Below are positions 22,729 to 31,703 of a stretch of DNA of 64,000 bases, piece after piece; position 1 is the first letter of the stretch, and each line of letters begins with the position of its first letter. Under the pieces are notes generated by a model. It had not been told where the DNA came from. It saw only the letters and a program-made list of their open reading frames with translations, and did not search any database. This DNA comes from JAJZGK01 sp035538795 (GTDB lineage: Bacteria > Pseudomonadota > Alphaproteobacteria > Rhodospirillales > Magnetospirillaceae). The position numbers were made by a program, and so were the translations under genes. Where the stretch lies: positions 1-64,000 of the forward strand of contig DATLJS010000042.1 in the NCBI GenBank assembly GCA_035538795.1, written 5' to 3'.

Positions 22729-24267
22729 ATGGCACCCGCTGACGATCAGTCGGCCTGTCTGGCCTTCCTCTCCGACCCGGCCCACCTGGGACAGCCTGGG
22801 CCGGTGGTCCGCATCGACACCCATATCTCGGCGATTTTTCTGGCCGGCGACCGCGCCTTCAAGCTGAAGCGCGCCGTAAGCCTGCCTTTCCTCGACTTCA
22901 GCCGCCTGGAGCAGAGGGAAAAAGCCTGCCGGGCGGAACTGGCCGTCAACCGCCGCAGCGCCCCCGAACTGTATCTGGGCCTGAAGGCCGTCACCCGAGA
23001 AAGCAACGGGCGTCTTTGCTTCGACGGCAAGGGCGAGGTGCTGGACTGGGTGGTCGAAATGCGCCGCTTCGAACAGGACGCCCAATACGACCGTTTGGCC
23101 GCCAGCCTGACCCGAGACGACGCCAACGATCTGGCCGACACCGTCGCCGATTTTCATCGGGCCGCCGAACCCCGTCCCGCCTGGGGCGGCGTCCAAGGCC
23201 TGCGCCACACCATCGCAACCAACGCCGCCTGCTTCGATCTCGACACCCCGGGGCTGTTTCCCGAAGGAACGGGAGTGCGTTTGACCGCCGACTCCTCGGC
23301 CTGGCTGAACCGGCTGGCGCCGCTGCTGGAAAAACGCCGGAAGAACGGATCGGTGCGGTTATGCCATGGCGATCTGCATCTGGCCAACATCTGCCGTTTC
23401 CAAGGCAAGCCGACGCTGTTCGACGCCATCGAGTTCAACGACGACTTCGCCTGCATCGACGTGCTGTACGATCTGGCTTTCCTGCTGATGGATTTGCAGG
23501 CCAAGGGCTTCGGGCAATTGGCCAGCTGGGTGCTGAACCGTTATGTCGAGCGCCGAGACGAGGCCGAGGGATTGGCGGCCCTGCCTTTGTTCCTGTCCTT
23601 GCGCGCCGCCATCCGCGCCCATGTCTCGGCGGCCATGGCCCGGGGAACCGGCCGCGACGCCTCTTTGCGCGTTCTGGCTTTGGATTACATGGCCCGCGCC
23701 GCCGCCTATCTGCAACCGCTGCCGCCCCGGCTGCTGGCGGTGGGAGGACTGTCGGGCAGCGGTAAAAGCCGGTTGGCCCGCGATCTGGCGCCGCTGCTGG
23801 GACTGCCCATCGGCGCGGTGGTTCTGCGCACCGACGTCATCCGCAAGCAGCTGATGGGCGTCGATCCGGAAACCCGCCTGCCCCCCGCAGGCTATAGCCC
23901 CGAAATGAGCATTCGTACCTATCAAACCCTTTTCGACAAAAGCCGCGCCTTGCTCGCCGCCGGGCTGACGGTGGTGGCCGACGCGGTCTTTGCCAAGGAG
24001 GAGCAGCGCCTGGGAATCGAAAACGCTGCCCGTCAGGCCGGAGTTCCCTTTGAGGGAATCTGGCTGAACGCCAGCGCCGAAGCCATGCGCAGACGCATCG
24101 CCGGCCGCACGAAGAACGCTTCCGACGCCACGGTCGGCGTCCTGAACGCGCAGCTGGATATGCCTTTGGGAAACATCGTCTGGTTGCGTCTGGACTCGTC
24201 CGGCACCAAAGAGGAAACTTTCGCCAATGCTAAAAGACGAATAAAATCATTGAACGCCGCCTGTTAA
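22729..24267 (+). CDS. APH-like kinase / P-loop ATPase fusion protein
   Basis: 512 residues with two domains. The first (about 25-320) is aminoglycoside-phosphotransferase-like, with the catalytic loop CHGDLHLANIC. The second (about 335-510) is a P-loop kinase with Walker A GGLSGSGKSRLA. Such bifunctional proteins are widespread in proteobacteria but of unknown substrate; antibiotic resistance should not be assumed. GGAGGG precedes the ATG. It follows the cation exporter by 13 bp. Confidence 0.85.
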   Translation: MAPADDQSACLAFLSDPAHLGQPGPVVRIDTHISAIFLAGDRAFKLKRAVSLPFLDFSRLEQREKACRAELAVNRRSAPELYLGLKAVTRESNGRLCFDGKGEVLDWVVEMRRFEQDAQYDRLAASLTRDDANDLADTVADFHRAAEPRPAWGGVQGLRHTIATNAACFDLDTPGLFPEGTGVRLTADSSAWLNRLAPLLEKRRKNGSVRLCHGDLHLANICRFQGKPTLFDAIEFNDDFACIDVLYDLAFLLMDLQAKGFGQLASWVLNRYVERRDEAEGLAALPLFLSLRAAIRAHVSAAMARGTGRDASLRVLALDYMARAAAYLQPLPPRLLAVGGLSGSGKSRLARDLAPLLGLPIGAVVLRTDVIRKQLMGVDPETRLPPAGYSPEMSIRTYQTLFDKSRALLAAGLTVVADAVFAKEEQRLGIENAARQAGVPFEGIWLNASAEAMRRRIAGRTKNASDATVGVLNAQLDMPLGNIVWLRLDSSGTKEETFANAKRRIKSLNAAC

Positions 24268-24293
24268 GAGGCGGGTCTGGGGAGAGGACGGGG

Positions 24294-25292
24294 ATGAAAA
24301 TCTTCAACATGAGCCCCTGGGTCATCCTCGCCGTACTGCTGGGGGCAGGCATGGTGGTGGGCCTGGGGGTGGGCGGCTACAGCTTCCGCAACACTCCTTC
24401 GGGGATGCACGGAGAATTCGCCGTCAATCCGTCCGAGTTTCTGACCGTCGACGCCGCCCTGAAGATCAACGGCCAACCCGCCGACCTGCACGGCGTGGTG
24501 CGATGCCGGGTCAATCCCTATCCCGGCTTGTCCGATCAGGAAGATTTCTCGTTCCCCGACGCCCTGGTCAAGGATACTGGCTCCGACCGTCAGGTGATCC
24601 TGGTGGTGCGCTCGGTTTGCTCGGAATATCAGGACGCCAAGACGGTTCTGCATTTCACCGTCATCGACCGCAGAGGCGACGACGCCACAGTCTATCTGAC
24701 CGACAGCCCGCAATTGGCCGGATCGTCGATCAAGGTATCGGCCACCCGCGCCGCCGACTGGGACCGCAACCTGGACGGCTATCTGGACAATTGCGACGAG
24801 GACGGCTTCATCAACACCGGACGCATCGGCGTCTGGCATAAAGCCGGCGAAAGCTTCGCCGGCGACATGGTGTCGGTGCTGGGGCCGCCGCCGCCCAGCC
24901 TGCAGATCGAAGGCGTCAGCAACTTCGTCGATACCTCCATCGGCGACCGCGCCATCACCGGCCTGTTGCGCGACTGGAAAGTGCGGTCCCTGAGCCGCGA
25001 AGACACCAGCGTCTGCGCCGACAACAGCACCTTTGTCGGCAAGGGATGCCTGGCCCGCGTCACCACCCGCCTTCAGGCTTACGCCCTTGGCGCCATCGAC
25101 GGCGGCAACTTCCCCACCATCCGCGTCAACAATGGCGTCATGCAGTTGGCTGAACAAGGCGTGGTAAGGCTCAGGCGCACATCCGGCAGCGGCTATGCCC
25201 ACAACATGCATCTGGCCCTGCGCAGCGGCGAACGCTATTTCTACGTCCAGCGCATGGAAGTTTGCTATGCCCGCGTCTGGCGGCCCGATTGA
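24294..25292 (+). CDS. Hypothetical membrane-anchored exported protein
   Basis: 332 residues. An N-terminal hydrophobic helix (about 7-29) is likely an uncleaved signal anchor, leaving a periplasmic domain with about six cysteines (CRVNPY, VCSEYQ, NCDEDG, VCADN, GCLAR, VCYAR) that could form disulfides. A DWDRNLDGYLDNCDEDGF stretch resembles a calcium-binding acidic loop. No family recognised. A strong GGGGAGAGG site precedes the ATG. Confidence 0.75.
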   Translation: MKIFNMSPWVILAVLLGAGMVVGLGVGGYSFRNTPSGMHGEFAVNPSEFLTVDAALKINGQPADLHGVVRCRVNPYPGLSDQEDFSFPDALVKDTGSDRQVILVVRSVCSEYQDAKTVLHFTVIDRRGDDATVYLTDSPQLAGSSIKVSATRAADWDRNLDGYLDNCDEDGFINTGRIGVWHKAGESFAGDMVSVLGPPPPSLQIEGVSNFVDTSIGDRAITGLLRDWKVRSLSREDTSVCADNSTFVGKGCLARVTTRLQAYALGAIDGGNFPTIRVNNGVMQLAEQGVVRLRRTSGSGYAHNMHLALRSGERYFYVQRMEVCYARVWRPD

Positions 25293-25436
25293 CCGCCGGC
25301 CGTCCAGGAAAGAAAGCCTTCGCCCAACGGCGGTGAGCCATGCCCTTTTGGCATCTGTCATAAACGCCCCGCCGGGTTCATAATATTCTGAAACGGCGGG
25401 ATAATTTCGATAGTCCGGCCCGCCTGGAGGAAGACC

Positions 25437-26291
25437 ATGACCGCCATCAGAAAAATTCTCGCCTGCGTTGGCGAACCGGAAAGCGCCCCCGCCACCCTGG
25501 CCCTGGCCCTGACCGTCGCCGCCAAGCTGCAAGCCCATGTGGAAGCCCTGCACGTCCGTATCGACCCCGCCTCGGCGGTGCCGCTGGTCGGCGAAGGGAT
25601 GTCGGGCGCGATGATCGAGGAAATGCTGGCCGTGGCCGAAACCCAGGCCGCCGAGCGCGCCAAGCGCGTCCGCGCCCAATTCGACGAAGCCTGCAAGCTG
25701 GCCGGAGTGTCGCTATCCGCCATCCCCGCTCCCGGCCTGTCGGCCCATTGGAGCGAGGAAGTCGGCCGCGAGGAGGAAGTGGTCGCCACCGCCGGACGGC
25801 TGGCCGACCTGACCATCATGGCCCGCCCCGTGGCCGACCGCGACAGCTCCGGCCTGATGAGTCTCAACGCCGCCCTGATGGAGAGCGGCCGCCCCATGCT
25901 GCTGGCGCCGCCGTCCGCGCCGCAAAGCGTCGGAACCCATGTGGCCGTACTGTGGAACGGCAGCGCCGAAGCGGCCCGCGCCGTCTCCGCCGCCATGCCG
26001 TTCCTGCTGGCCGCCGAAACCGTCTCCGTGTTCTCGGCCCGCGAAAACGCTTCGATGGTGCCCGAGGAGTTGGCCGGCTTCCTGGCCTGGCACGGCATCA
26101 AGGCCCGCGTCCAGACCTTCGCCCCCGGCGCCCAGGTCGGGGCCAGCCTGTGGAGCGAAATCGTCAATGCCGGTGCCGATCTGGTGGTGATGGGCGCCTA
26201 TACCCACAGCCGCCTGCGTCAGCTGATTCTCGGCGGTGTCACCCGCCATGTGCTGCAAACCGCCACCTTGCCGGTACTGCTTAGCCATTGA
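25437..26291 (+). CDS. Universal stress protein with two UspA domains
   Basis: 284 residues, two Usp folds: about 1-145 (starting IRKILACVGEPESAPATL) and about 155-284. The second domain has the better-kept nucleotide loop, VVMGAYTHSRLRQLILGG. Tandem Usp proteins are cytosolic and linked to stress survival. GGAGGAAG lies just upstream of the ATG. A nested hairpin follows the stop. Confidence 0.9.
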   Translation: MTAIRKILACVGEPESAPATLALALTVAAKLQAHVEALHVRIDPASAVPLVGEGMSGAMIEEMLAVAETQAAERAKRVRAQFDEACKLAGVSLSAIPAPGLSAHWSEEVGREEEVVATAGRLADLTIMARPVADRDSSGLMSLNAALMESGRPMLLAPPSAPQSVGTHVAVLWNGSAEAARAVSAAMPFLLAAETVSVFSARENASMVPEELAGFLAWHGIKARVQTFAPGAQVGASLWSEIVNAGADLVVMGAYTHSRLRQLILGGVTRHVLQTATLPVLLSH

Positions 26292-26308
26292 CGAAAGCAT
26301 GGGATGGG

Positions 26309-26353
26309 GGAACGGCTTAGATCGGAAGGATGAGCATCCTTCGCCGCCGTTCC
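26309..26353 (+). terminator. Nested hairpin after the Usp gene
   Basis: Outer GGAACGGC/GCCGTTCC and inner GAAGGATG/CATCCTTC stems, followed by CTTTCC. Probably a terminator. Confidence 0.55.
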
Positions 26354-26434
26354 CTTTCCTGATTAGCAAGTGATAGCATCTTGTTCTGGGTGTGAAACGC
26401 CAACAAAGGCGGACAATCCGCCAAGGGGGCTCAG

Positions 26435-26695
26435 ATGCTGTCGCTCCAAGATTGTATCGGCTTCTCCGGGCTGACGCCCGAGCAGCTGGAAGCCATTGCT
26501 GATCATGAACATCTGGAACTGATCATCGCCGCCGAATGGGCCGAGCAAACGCTTGACCGCAGCGACGGCGAGGAACTGGTCGAGCAGATGCTGACCGAGG
26601 AAGTGGCCTATTGCGCGTCTCACCACAAAACGGACCGCCTACGCCGCTACATGACCGGTCTGACCGACTTCCACAGACAGCACCCGCCGAAATAA
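26435..26695 (+). CDS. Small hypothetical protein
   Basis: 86 residues, helical and acidic, opening LQDCIGFSGLTPEQLEAIADHEHL, a pattern seen in small conserved alphaproteobacterial proteins of unknown function. An AGGGGG site precedes the ATG. No membrane segment. It converges with the copD-type gene. Confidence 0.65.
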   Translation: MLSLQDCIGFSGLTPEQLEAIADHEHLELIIAAEWAEQTLDRSDGEELVEQMLTEEVAYCASHHKTDRLRRYMTGLTDFHRQHPPK

Positions 26696-26755
26696 CCCGC
26701 CCAGCCATTCCGGCGAAAGCGGGACGTCCGGCGGCTGCGAGAAAAGAACTGGTTT

Positions 26756-27619
26756 CTAAACCGGCGGCGATGTCTGCGACAGCAGCGCCGCCGCCGTCAC
26801 CACCAGCGCCGCCACGGCATATTCCAGGGTTACCACCATACGCAGGCGCGATGGGTTGCCGTCAGCCAGCAGGAAGCGGTTGACCGCGCCCAAACCGGCC
26901 ATGGTCAGCACCAAGGCGAACTTGATCCCCAGCAGGCGGGTCCAATCCGCCTGCCAGGACAAGGCTTGCCCCCGGCACAACAGCCCCACGGCGGCAATGC
27001 CGCTGAGCGCCGCCGCCAGGACAGCCGTCTGACCGAACGAGCGGTAACGCCGCACCGCTTCGCTCAAGGCCGCCGACGCCCCCTTGCCCGCCAGATGGGC
27101 CAGGGGCGGCAGGCTGCCGATCCACGCCCCCACCGCCGCCAGATGCACGGCCAGAACCGGCAGCAACAGACGCCGGACGCCGTCCGCCGCGCCGCCGTGT
27201 CCCGACGCCGCCAGGGAGATCAGCAAGGCGCCGGCCCAGGGCAGAAGCTCGCGGTCCAGGGAACGGCCGCTTGGCCGTTGCCACCACAGCGCCACCGTCA
27301 CCAGTAACAAACCCGACCGCACCAGCCACAACTGGCCGAACTGGCTGCCGGCGACAAAAGTCCGCAAAAGATCGGTATCGAAGGAAAAGGCGTCGTCGCT
27401 GCCCGAGATTTGCGCCGCCGCCGCGCACAGCCACAGCCCCTGGCCCAGGGCCGCCACCAACAGAGCCGCCCCGCACATGATGCTGCACCAAGGCTCCAGG
27501 CTTTCCGCGGCAACCTGCCCCGGCAACCGCAAAAACAGCAGGCATCCCCACAGACTGCACAAAGCCAGCAGATGCACCGCCAGCGCCAAAGCCAGCGGCC
27601 AGGAAACAGTATCGATCAT
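26756..27619 (-). CDS. copD: Copper resistance protein CopD
   Basis: 287 residues with eight or so membrane helices. HLLALCSLWGCLLF, SGHGGAADG and the basic loop before the final two helices fit the CopD family, which moves copper across the inner membrane together with periplasmic CopC. It begins 6 bp after copC, in the same operon. Confidence 0.85.
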   Translation of the reverse strand: MIDTVSWPLALALAVHLLALCSLWGCLLFLRLPGQVAAESLEPWCSIMCGAALLVAALGQGLWLCAAAAQISGSDDAFSFDTDLLRTFVAGSQFGQLWLVRSGLLLVTVALWWQRPSGRSLDRELLPWAGALLISLAASGHGGAADGVRRLLLPVLAVHLAAVGAWIGSLPPLAHLAGKGASAALSEAVRRYRSFGQTAVLAAALSGIAAVGLLCRGQALSWQADWTRLLGIKFALVLTMAGLGAVNRFLLADGNPSRLRMVVTLEYAVAALVVTAAALLSQTSPPV

Positions 27620-27625
27620 ATCGTC

Positions 27626-27976
27626 TTATTTCACCGTAAAAGCCATGTTGCCTTTGGTGACGTGGGTATCGACCGATACCGCCCGCCACAGCACCTCGCA
27701 GCGGCCTTTGGCCGAGCCGTTCAGCGGCACATGCACCCAGGTGGGATGTTCGGCGTCGGGCATAATCACTCCGCCGTCCACCCGCTTGCCGGAAGCGTCG
27801 GTGATGGTGACCTGGGAAAATTTCGGCTCGATCTTTTCCGAAAATTTCAGCACCAGCTCAGACGGAGACGCCTCCAACAGGCTTTCATCCGCGGGCTCGG
27901 CCCCCAGCAGACCGGCGTGGGACCAGGCGGGGTGAACCGCCAATATCAACGGCAAGGCCAGCAGCAAACGTTTCAT
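27626..27976 (-). CDS. copC: Periplasmic copper-binding protein CopC
   Basis: 116 residues. An N-terminal signal peptide (about 1-19, MKRLLLALPLILAVHPAWS) leaves a mature chain starting H-A-G, whose first histidine is a copper ligand in CopC proteins. The remainder is a cupredoxin-like beta sandwich (LVLKFSEKIEPKFSQVTI, then VDTHVTKGNMAFTV). Its ATG overlaps the stop of the yihY-like gene (ATGA at 27973-27976). Confidence 0.88.
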   Translation of the reverse strand: MKRLLLALPLILAVHPAWSHAGLLGAEPADESLLEASPSELVLKFSEKIEPKFSQVTITDASGKRVDGGVIMPDAEHPTWVHVPLNGSAKGRCEVLWRAVSVDTHVTKGNMAFTVK

Positions 27977-29304
27977 TCTTGTCCGTCCTCCTCGTCGCCC
28001 TGTTTCCATTGGGCATGCAATTGCGTCCAGATCGGCTCGCCTTCGTCCAGCACGTCCAGCAGCGGCAGGTCCAATGCCTGAAGCTGATGCTGCGCAGCCA
28101 AATCCAAGCGGCTGGAGATGCGGCCGATCCACGGCAGGCTTTCATCCTCGGCCTCGCCCCGGCCCAGTCCCAGGCCCAGCAGCAAAGCCATCTCGCCCAG
28201 ACTGACCCGCGCCAGATCACGCCCCAGAACATAGCGCCCGCCCGTGGTGGACACCACAAAACCGTCCCCTTGCAGTTTATCCAGGACGAATCGGAAGGGA
28301 CGCTCCCCCTCGCCCACGGCGTCCAGCAGGGCGCGGCGCCCGTGCCCTTTGCCGCCGACCCGGTTTTCATCGAGCAAGGCCGCCAGGATGGTCAAGGCCA
28401 GGGATAATTGCCGCCGCGCCGACAGCGGTCCGCCCAGATCGGCCCGCGACAGCCGCCATTCCGGCAAAGCCGCCGCCAGTTCGGCCCCGAACAGGATCAC
28501 CGCCCAACTGAGATAGGTCCAGAACAGAAAGATCGGCACCGCCGCCACCGCACCGTAAATGCTTTGATAGGCCCGGGCCTGGGTGACGTAGAGGCCGAAG
28601 CCGAAGCGCAGCAGGGCGAAGGCCAGACCGGCGCCGATGCCGCCGGTCAAAGCGTCGCGGAAACGCACTCGCCGATTGGGCACGGCCATATAAAGCAGCG
28701 AAAAGGCCACCATCAGCAGGGCCGTGGGCAAGGCCGCAGTGACGATTCTGATCATTCCCGACAACCCGGCCCGGGCTGCCCAATCCTGCGCCGCGAAGAA
28801 CCAGGCCGACAGCGAGAAACTGGCCCCCACCAACAGCGGCCCCAGCGTCACCGCCGTCCAATAGACCAGCAGGCGCGACAGCGGCGAGCGGTGGGTGACG
28901 ACGCGGAAAATGGCGTTCAGCGAACTTTCGATGGTGACCAGCAGGGTGACGGCGGTGAACACCAGCCCCACCACGCCGGCGGCCGTCAACTTACCGGCAT
29001 TGCGAACGAAAATGGTGACGTAGCGCTGAACCTGCTCGCCCACTTCCGGCACGAAATTCTTGAACAGAGCGTCTTGAAGTTGCACTCGCACCGAGTCGAA
29101 AACCGGAAAGGCCGCCAGCATGGCCAGGGCGATGGCCAACAGGGGCACCAGCGACAGCAGCGAGGTGTAGCTGAGAGACGACGCCTTGTCTAAAGCTCCA
29201 TCGGCGCGAAAGCGCCGGGCCACGTAAAGACCCAATCCATACCACTGACGCAACCCAAACATCCCTTCCTCCGTTGGCATCGACGCCACGTGCGCTTTGA
29301 CCAT
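27973..29304 (-). CDS. YihY/BrkB-family membrane protein
   Basis: 443 residues. Residues about 30-285 are the YihY/BrkB domain with six membrane helices (SLSYTSLLSLVPLLAIAL, FLFWTYLSWAVILFGAEL). The C-terminal 150 residues are a cytosolic winged-helix-like extension. ATG 29304 with AAGGAAGG is chosen; 29280 is an alternative. The family was once called RNase BN, a name not supported for these proteins. It heads the copC/copD operon and is divergent from fabI. Confidence 0.85.
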   Translation of the reverse strand: MVKAHVASMPTEEGMFGLRQWYGLGLYVARRFRADGALDKASSLSYTSLLSLVPLLAIALAMLAAFPVFDSVRVQLQDALFKNFVPEVGEQVQRYVTIFVRNAGKLTAAGVVGLVFTAVTLLVTIESSLNAIFRVVTHRSPLSRLLVYWTAVTLGPLLVGASFSLSAWFFAAQDWAARAGLSGMIRIVTAALPTALLMVAFSLLYMAVPNRRVRFRDALTGGIGAGLAFALLRFGFGLYVTQARAYQSIYGAVAAVPIFLFWTYLSWAVILFGAELAAALPEWRLSRADLGGPLSARRQLSLALTILAALLDENRVGGKGHGRRALLDAVGEGERPFRFVLDKLQGDGFVVSTTGGRYVLGRDLARVSLGEMALLLGLGLGRGEAEDESLPWIGRISSRLDLAAQHQLQALDLPLLDVLDEGEPIWTQLHAQWKQGDEEDGQE

Positions 29305-29380
29305 ACCTTCCTTTCGTGTAGGATGCGCGCGCTTTGCCATGACAATGGCTACCATAATTTTCGCGGAGAGAGAGGACCGT

Positions 29381-30202
29381 ATGACCGTTTCTTCGGCTTT
29401 GATGGCGGGAAAAAAGGGCCTCGTGATGGGCGTGGCCAATGACCGGTCGATCGCGTGGGCGATCGCCAAGCTGGCCAGCGACCATGGGGCCGAACTGGCC
29501 TTCACCTTCCAGGGCGAAGCCCTGGAGAAGCGCGTCCGTCCGTTGGCCGAGAGCGTCGGCAGCAGCATTATCCTGCCTTGCGACGTCTCGGACGAAGCCA
29601 GCATCGACAGCGTCTTCGACACCTTGCAGCAGAAATGGGGCAAGCTGGACTTCGTGGTTCACGCCATCGGCTTTTCCGACAAGGAAGAACTGAAGGGCCG
29701 CTATGTGGACAGCACCACCCTGGACAACTTCCTGCGCACGATGCACATCTCGGTGTTCTCGTTCACCTCGGTGGCGCGCCGGGCCCAGGCCATGATGCCC
29801 GACGGCGGCAGCCTGCTGACCCTGACCTATCTGGGTGCCGAGCGCGTGATGCCGCATTACAACGTCATGGGTGTGGCCAAGGCGGCGCTGGAAGCCAGCG
29901 TGCGCTATCTGTCCTGCGACCTGGGCGGCCAGAACATCCGCGTCAACTCGCTGTCGGCGGGTCCGATCAAGACCCTGGCGGCTTCGGGCATCGGCGATTT
30001 CCGCTATATCCTGAAGTGGAACCAGTACAACGCCCCGCTGAAGCGCAACGTCACCCTGGAAGACGTGGCCGGTTCGGGTCTGTACCTGCTGTCCGATCTG
30101 TCCAGCGGCGTCACCGGCGAAAACCATCATGTGGACTGTGGCTACCACATTGTCGGCATGAAAGCCGTGGACGCTCCGGACATCTCGGTGGCCAAGGACT
30201 GA
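29381..30202 (+). CDS. fabI: Enoyl-[acyl-carrier-protein] reductase (NADH)
   Basis: 273 residues. FabI features include the cofactor loop GVANDRSIAWAIAK, the Y-x6-K active site in YNVMGVAKAALE and SAGPIKTLAASGI. It performs the last reduction of the fatty acid elongation cycle. GGAGAGAGAGGA precedes ATG 29381. aroC follows after 4 bp, so the two are co-transcribed. Confidence 0.95.
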   Translation: MTVSSALMAGKKGLVMGVANDRSIAWAIAKLASDHGAELAFTFQGEALEKRVRPLAESVGSSIILPCDVSDEASIDSVFDTLQQKWGKLDFVVHAIGFSDKEELKGRYVDSTTLDNFLRTMHISVFSFTSVARRAQAMMPDGGSLLTLTYLGAERVMPHYNVMGVAKAALEASVRYLSCDLGGQNIRVNSLSAGPIKTLAASGIGDFRYILKWNQYNAPLKRNVTLEDVAGSGLYLLSDLSSGVTGENHHVDCGYHIVGMKAVDAPDISVAKD

Positions 30203-30206
30203 CCCC

Positions 30207-31295
30207 ATGTCCGGCAATGCCTTCGGCACGCTGTTCCGTTTCACCACCTTCGGCGAAAGCCACGGGCCGGCCATCGGCTGCGTGATCGACGGGGTTCCGC
30301 CCCGCATCCCGCTGTCGGAAGCCGACATCCAGCCGTTTCTGGACGCCCGCAAACCCGGCACCTCGCGCTTCACCACACAGAGGCGCGAGGCGGACGAGGT
30401 GAAGATTCTGTCCGGCGTGTTCGAGGGCATGACCACCGGCACCTCCATCGGCCTGCTGATCGAGAACACCGACCAGCGGTCGAAGGATTATTCCGAAATC
30501 GCCGCCCGTTTCCGTCCCGGCCATGCCGATTACTGCTATCAGGCCAAGTACGGCATCCGCGACTATCGCGGCGGCGGACGCTCCTCGGCCCGGGAAACCG
30601 CCATGCGCGTCGCCGCCGGAGCGGTGGCCCGCAAGGTGCTGGACCACCTGATCCCCGGAGGCGTGAAAATCACCGGCGCCATGGTGCAGATGGGGCCGCA
30701 CGGCATCGAGCGGTCCCGCTGGGATTGGGCGGAAACGCTGAACAACCCCTTTTTCTGCCCCGACGCCGTTACGGCCAAGGTATGGGAAGGCTATCTGGAT
30801 TCCATCCGCAAGGCCGGTTCTTCCATCGGCGGCATCGTCGAAGTGGTGGCGGAAGGCGTGCCGGTGGGGCTGGGGGCTCCGGTCTATGACAAGCTGGACG
30901 CCGATATCGCCAAGGCCTTGATGAGCATCAACGCCGTCAAGGGCGTCGAGATCGGCGACGGTTTCGCCGTCGCCGCCCTGACCGGCGAACAGAACGCCGA
31001 CGAGATGCGGGCCGGCAACGACGGCAAACCGCGTTTTCTATCGAACCATGCCGGCGGCATCCTGGGCGGCATCTCCACCGGCCAAACCATTTCCGCCCGC
31101 ATCGCCGTCAAACCCACCAGCTCGATCCTGACGCCCAAGCTGTCCGTGGACAAAGACGGCAACGAGGTCGAGGTGTCCACCAAGGGCCGCCACGACCCCT
31201 GCGTCGCCATCCGCGCCGTGCCGGTGGCCGAGGCCATGCTGGCCGTCACCCTGGCCGACCACCTGCTGCGCCACCGCGGGCAGTGCGGATTGTAG
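30207..31295 (+). CDS. aroC: Chorismate synthase
   Basis: 362 residues, standard length. Signatures GESHGPAIGCVIDG, DYRGGGRSSARETAMRVAAGAVA and RHDPCVAIRAVPVAEAM are all present. It converts EPSP to chorismate with reduced FMN. A strong terminator lies 28 bp downstream. Confidence 0.97.
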   Translation: MSGNAFGTLFRFTTFGESHGPAIGCVIDGVPPRIPLSEADIQPFLDARKPGTSRFTTQRREADEVKILSGVFEGMTTGTSIGLLIENTDQRSKDYSEIAARFRPGHADYCYQAKYGIRDYRGGGRSSARETAMRVAAGAVARKVLDHLIPGGVKITGAMVQMGPHGIERSRWDWAETLNNPFFCPDAVTAKVWEGYLDSIRKAGSSIGGIVEVVAEGVPVGLGAPVYDKLDADIAKALMSINAVKGVEIGDGFAVAALTGEQNADEMRAGNDGKPRFLSNHAGGILGGISTGQTISARIAVKPTSSILTPKLSVDKDGNEVEVSTKGRHDPCVAIRAVPVAEAMLAVTLADHLLRHRGQCGL

Positions 31296-31322
31296 GCCGG
31301 GCTTCACGCATTTCGTCCGGCC

Positions 31323-31358
31323 ACAAAAAACCCCGGGATCGCTCCCGGGGTTTTTTGT
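31323..31358. terminator. Rho-independent terminator after aroC
   Basis: Perfect 16-bp arms, ACAAAAAACCCCGGGA and its complement, around TCGC, with a T-run on both strands. It serves aroC and the convergent small gene. Confidence 0.95.
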
Positions 31359-31374
31359 TTGGCGGAGCCAGAGA

Positions 31375-31584
31375 TCAGGCGCCGGTCTTCTTCATGAAAT
31401 TGCTCATCCAGGTCGGCAGCAGGATGAACGAGGCCACCACGAAACAGCCCAGCGACCCCAGCACGACCAGATCGCCGGTGCTGAAGTTTGTGGCGGTGCC
31501 CTTGACCACGAAATTGGTGATGAACACCCACAAGACGATGGGGGCGGCCATGAACAGAACCAAAACATAAGGAAGATAGCGCAT
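31375..31584 (-). CDS. Small two-helix membrane protein
   Basis: 69 residues with hydrophobic segments at about 5-24 and 38-57. AGAGGT precedes the ATG. No family recognised; a short MKKTGA tail follows the second helix. It ends against the bidirectional terminator. Confidence 0.65.
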   Translation of the reverse strand: MRYLPYVLVLFMAAPIVLWVFITNFVVKGTATNFSTGDLVVLGSLGCFVVASFILLPTWMSNFMKKTGA

Positions 31585-31703
31585 GTGAAACCTCTGGGGA
31601 GATGGAGGGCGGGCCCGGCCCGCAAATCTTTCGCCCAGGTTACATGGCGTTTGGAAATATTCTCGTCAACCACTTTAAGGCCTTGAAAAACAAAGGCCTT
31701 ATT

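Noticed and set aside
22729..24267. Aminoglycoside resistance gene
   Set aside because: The APH-like domain belongs to a common chromosomal fusion family with a P-loop kinase; nothing indicates drug specificity.
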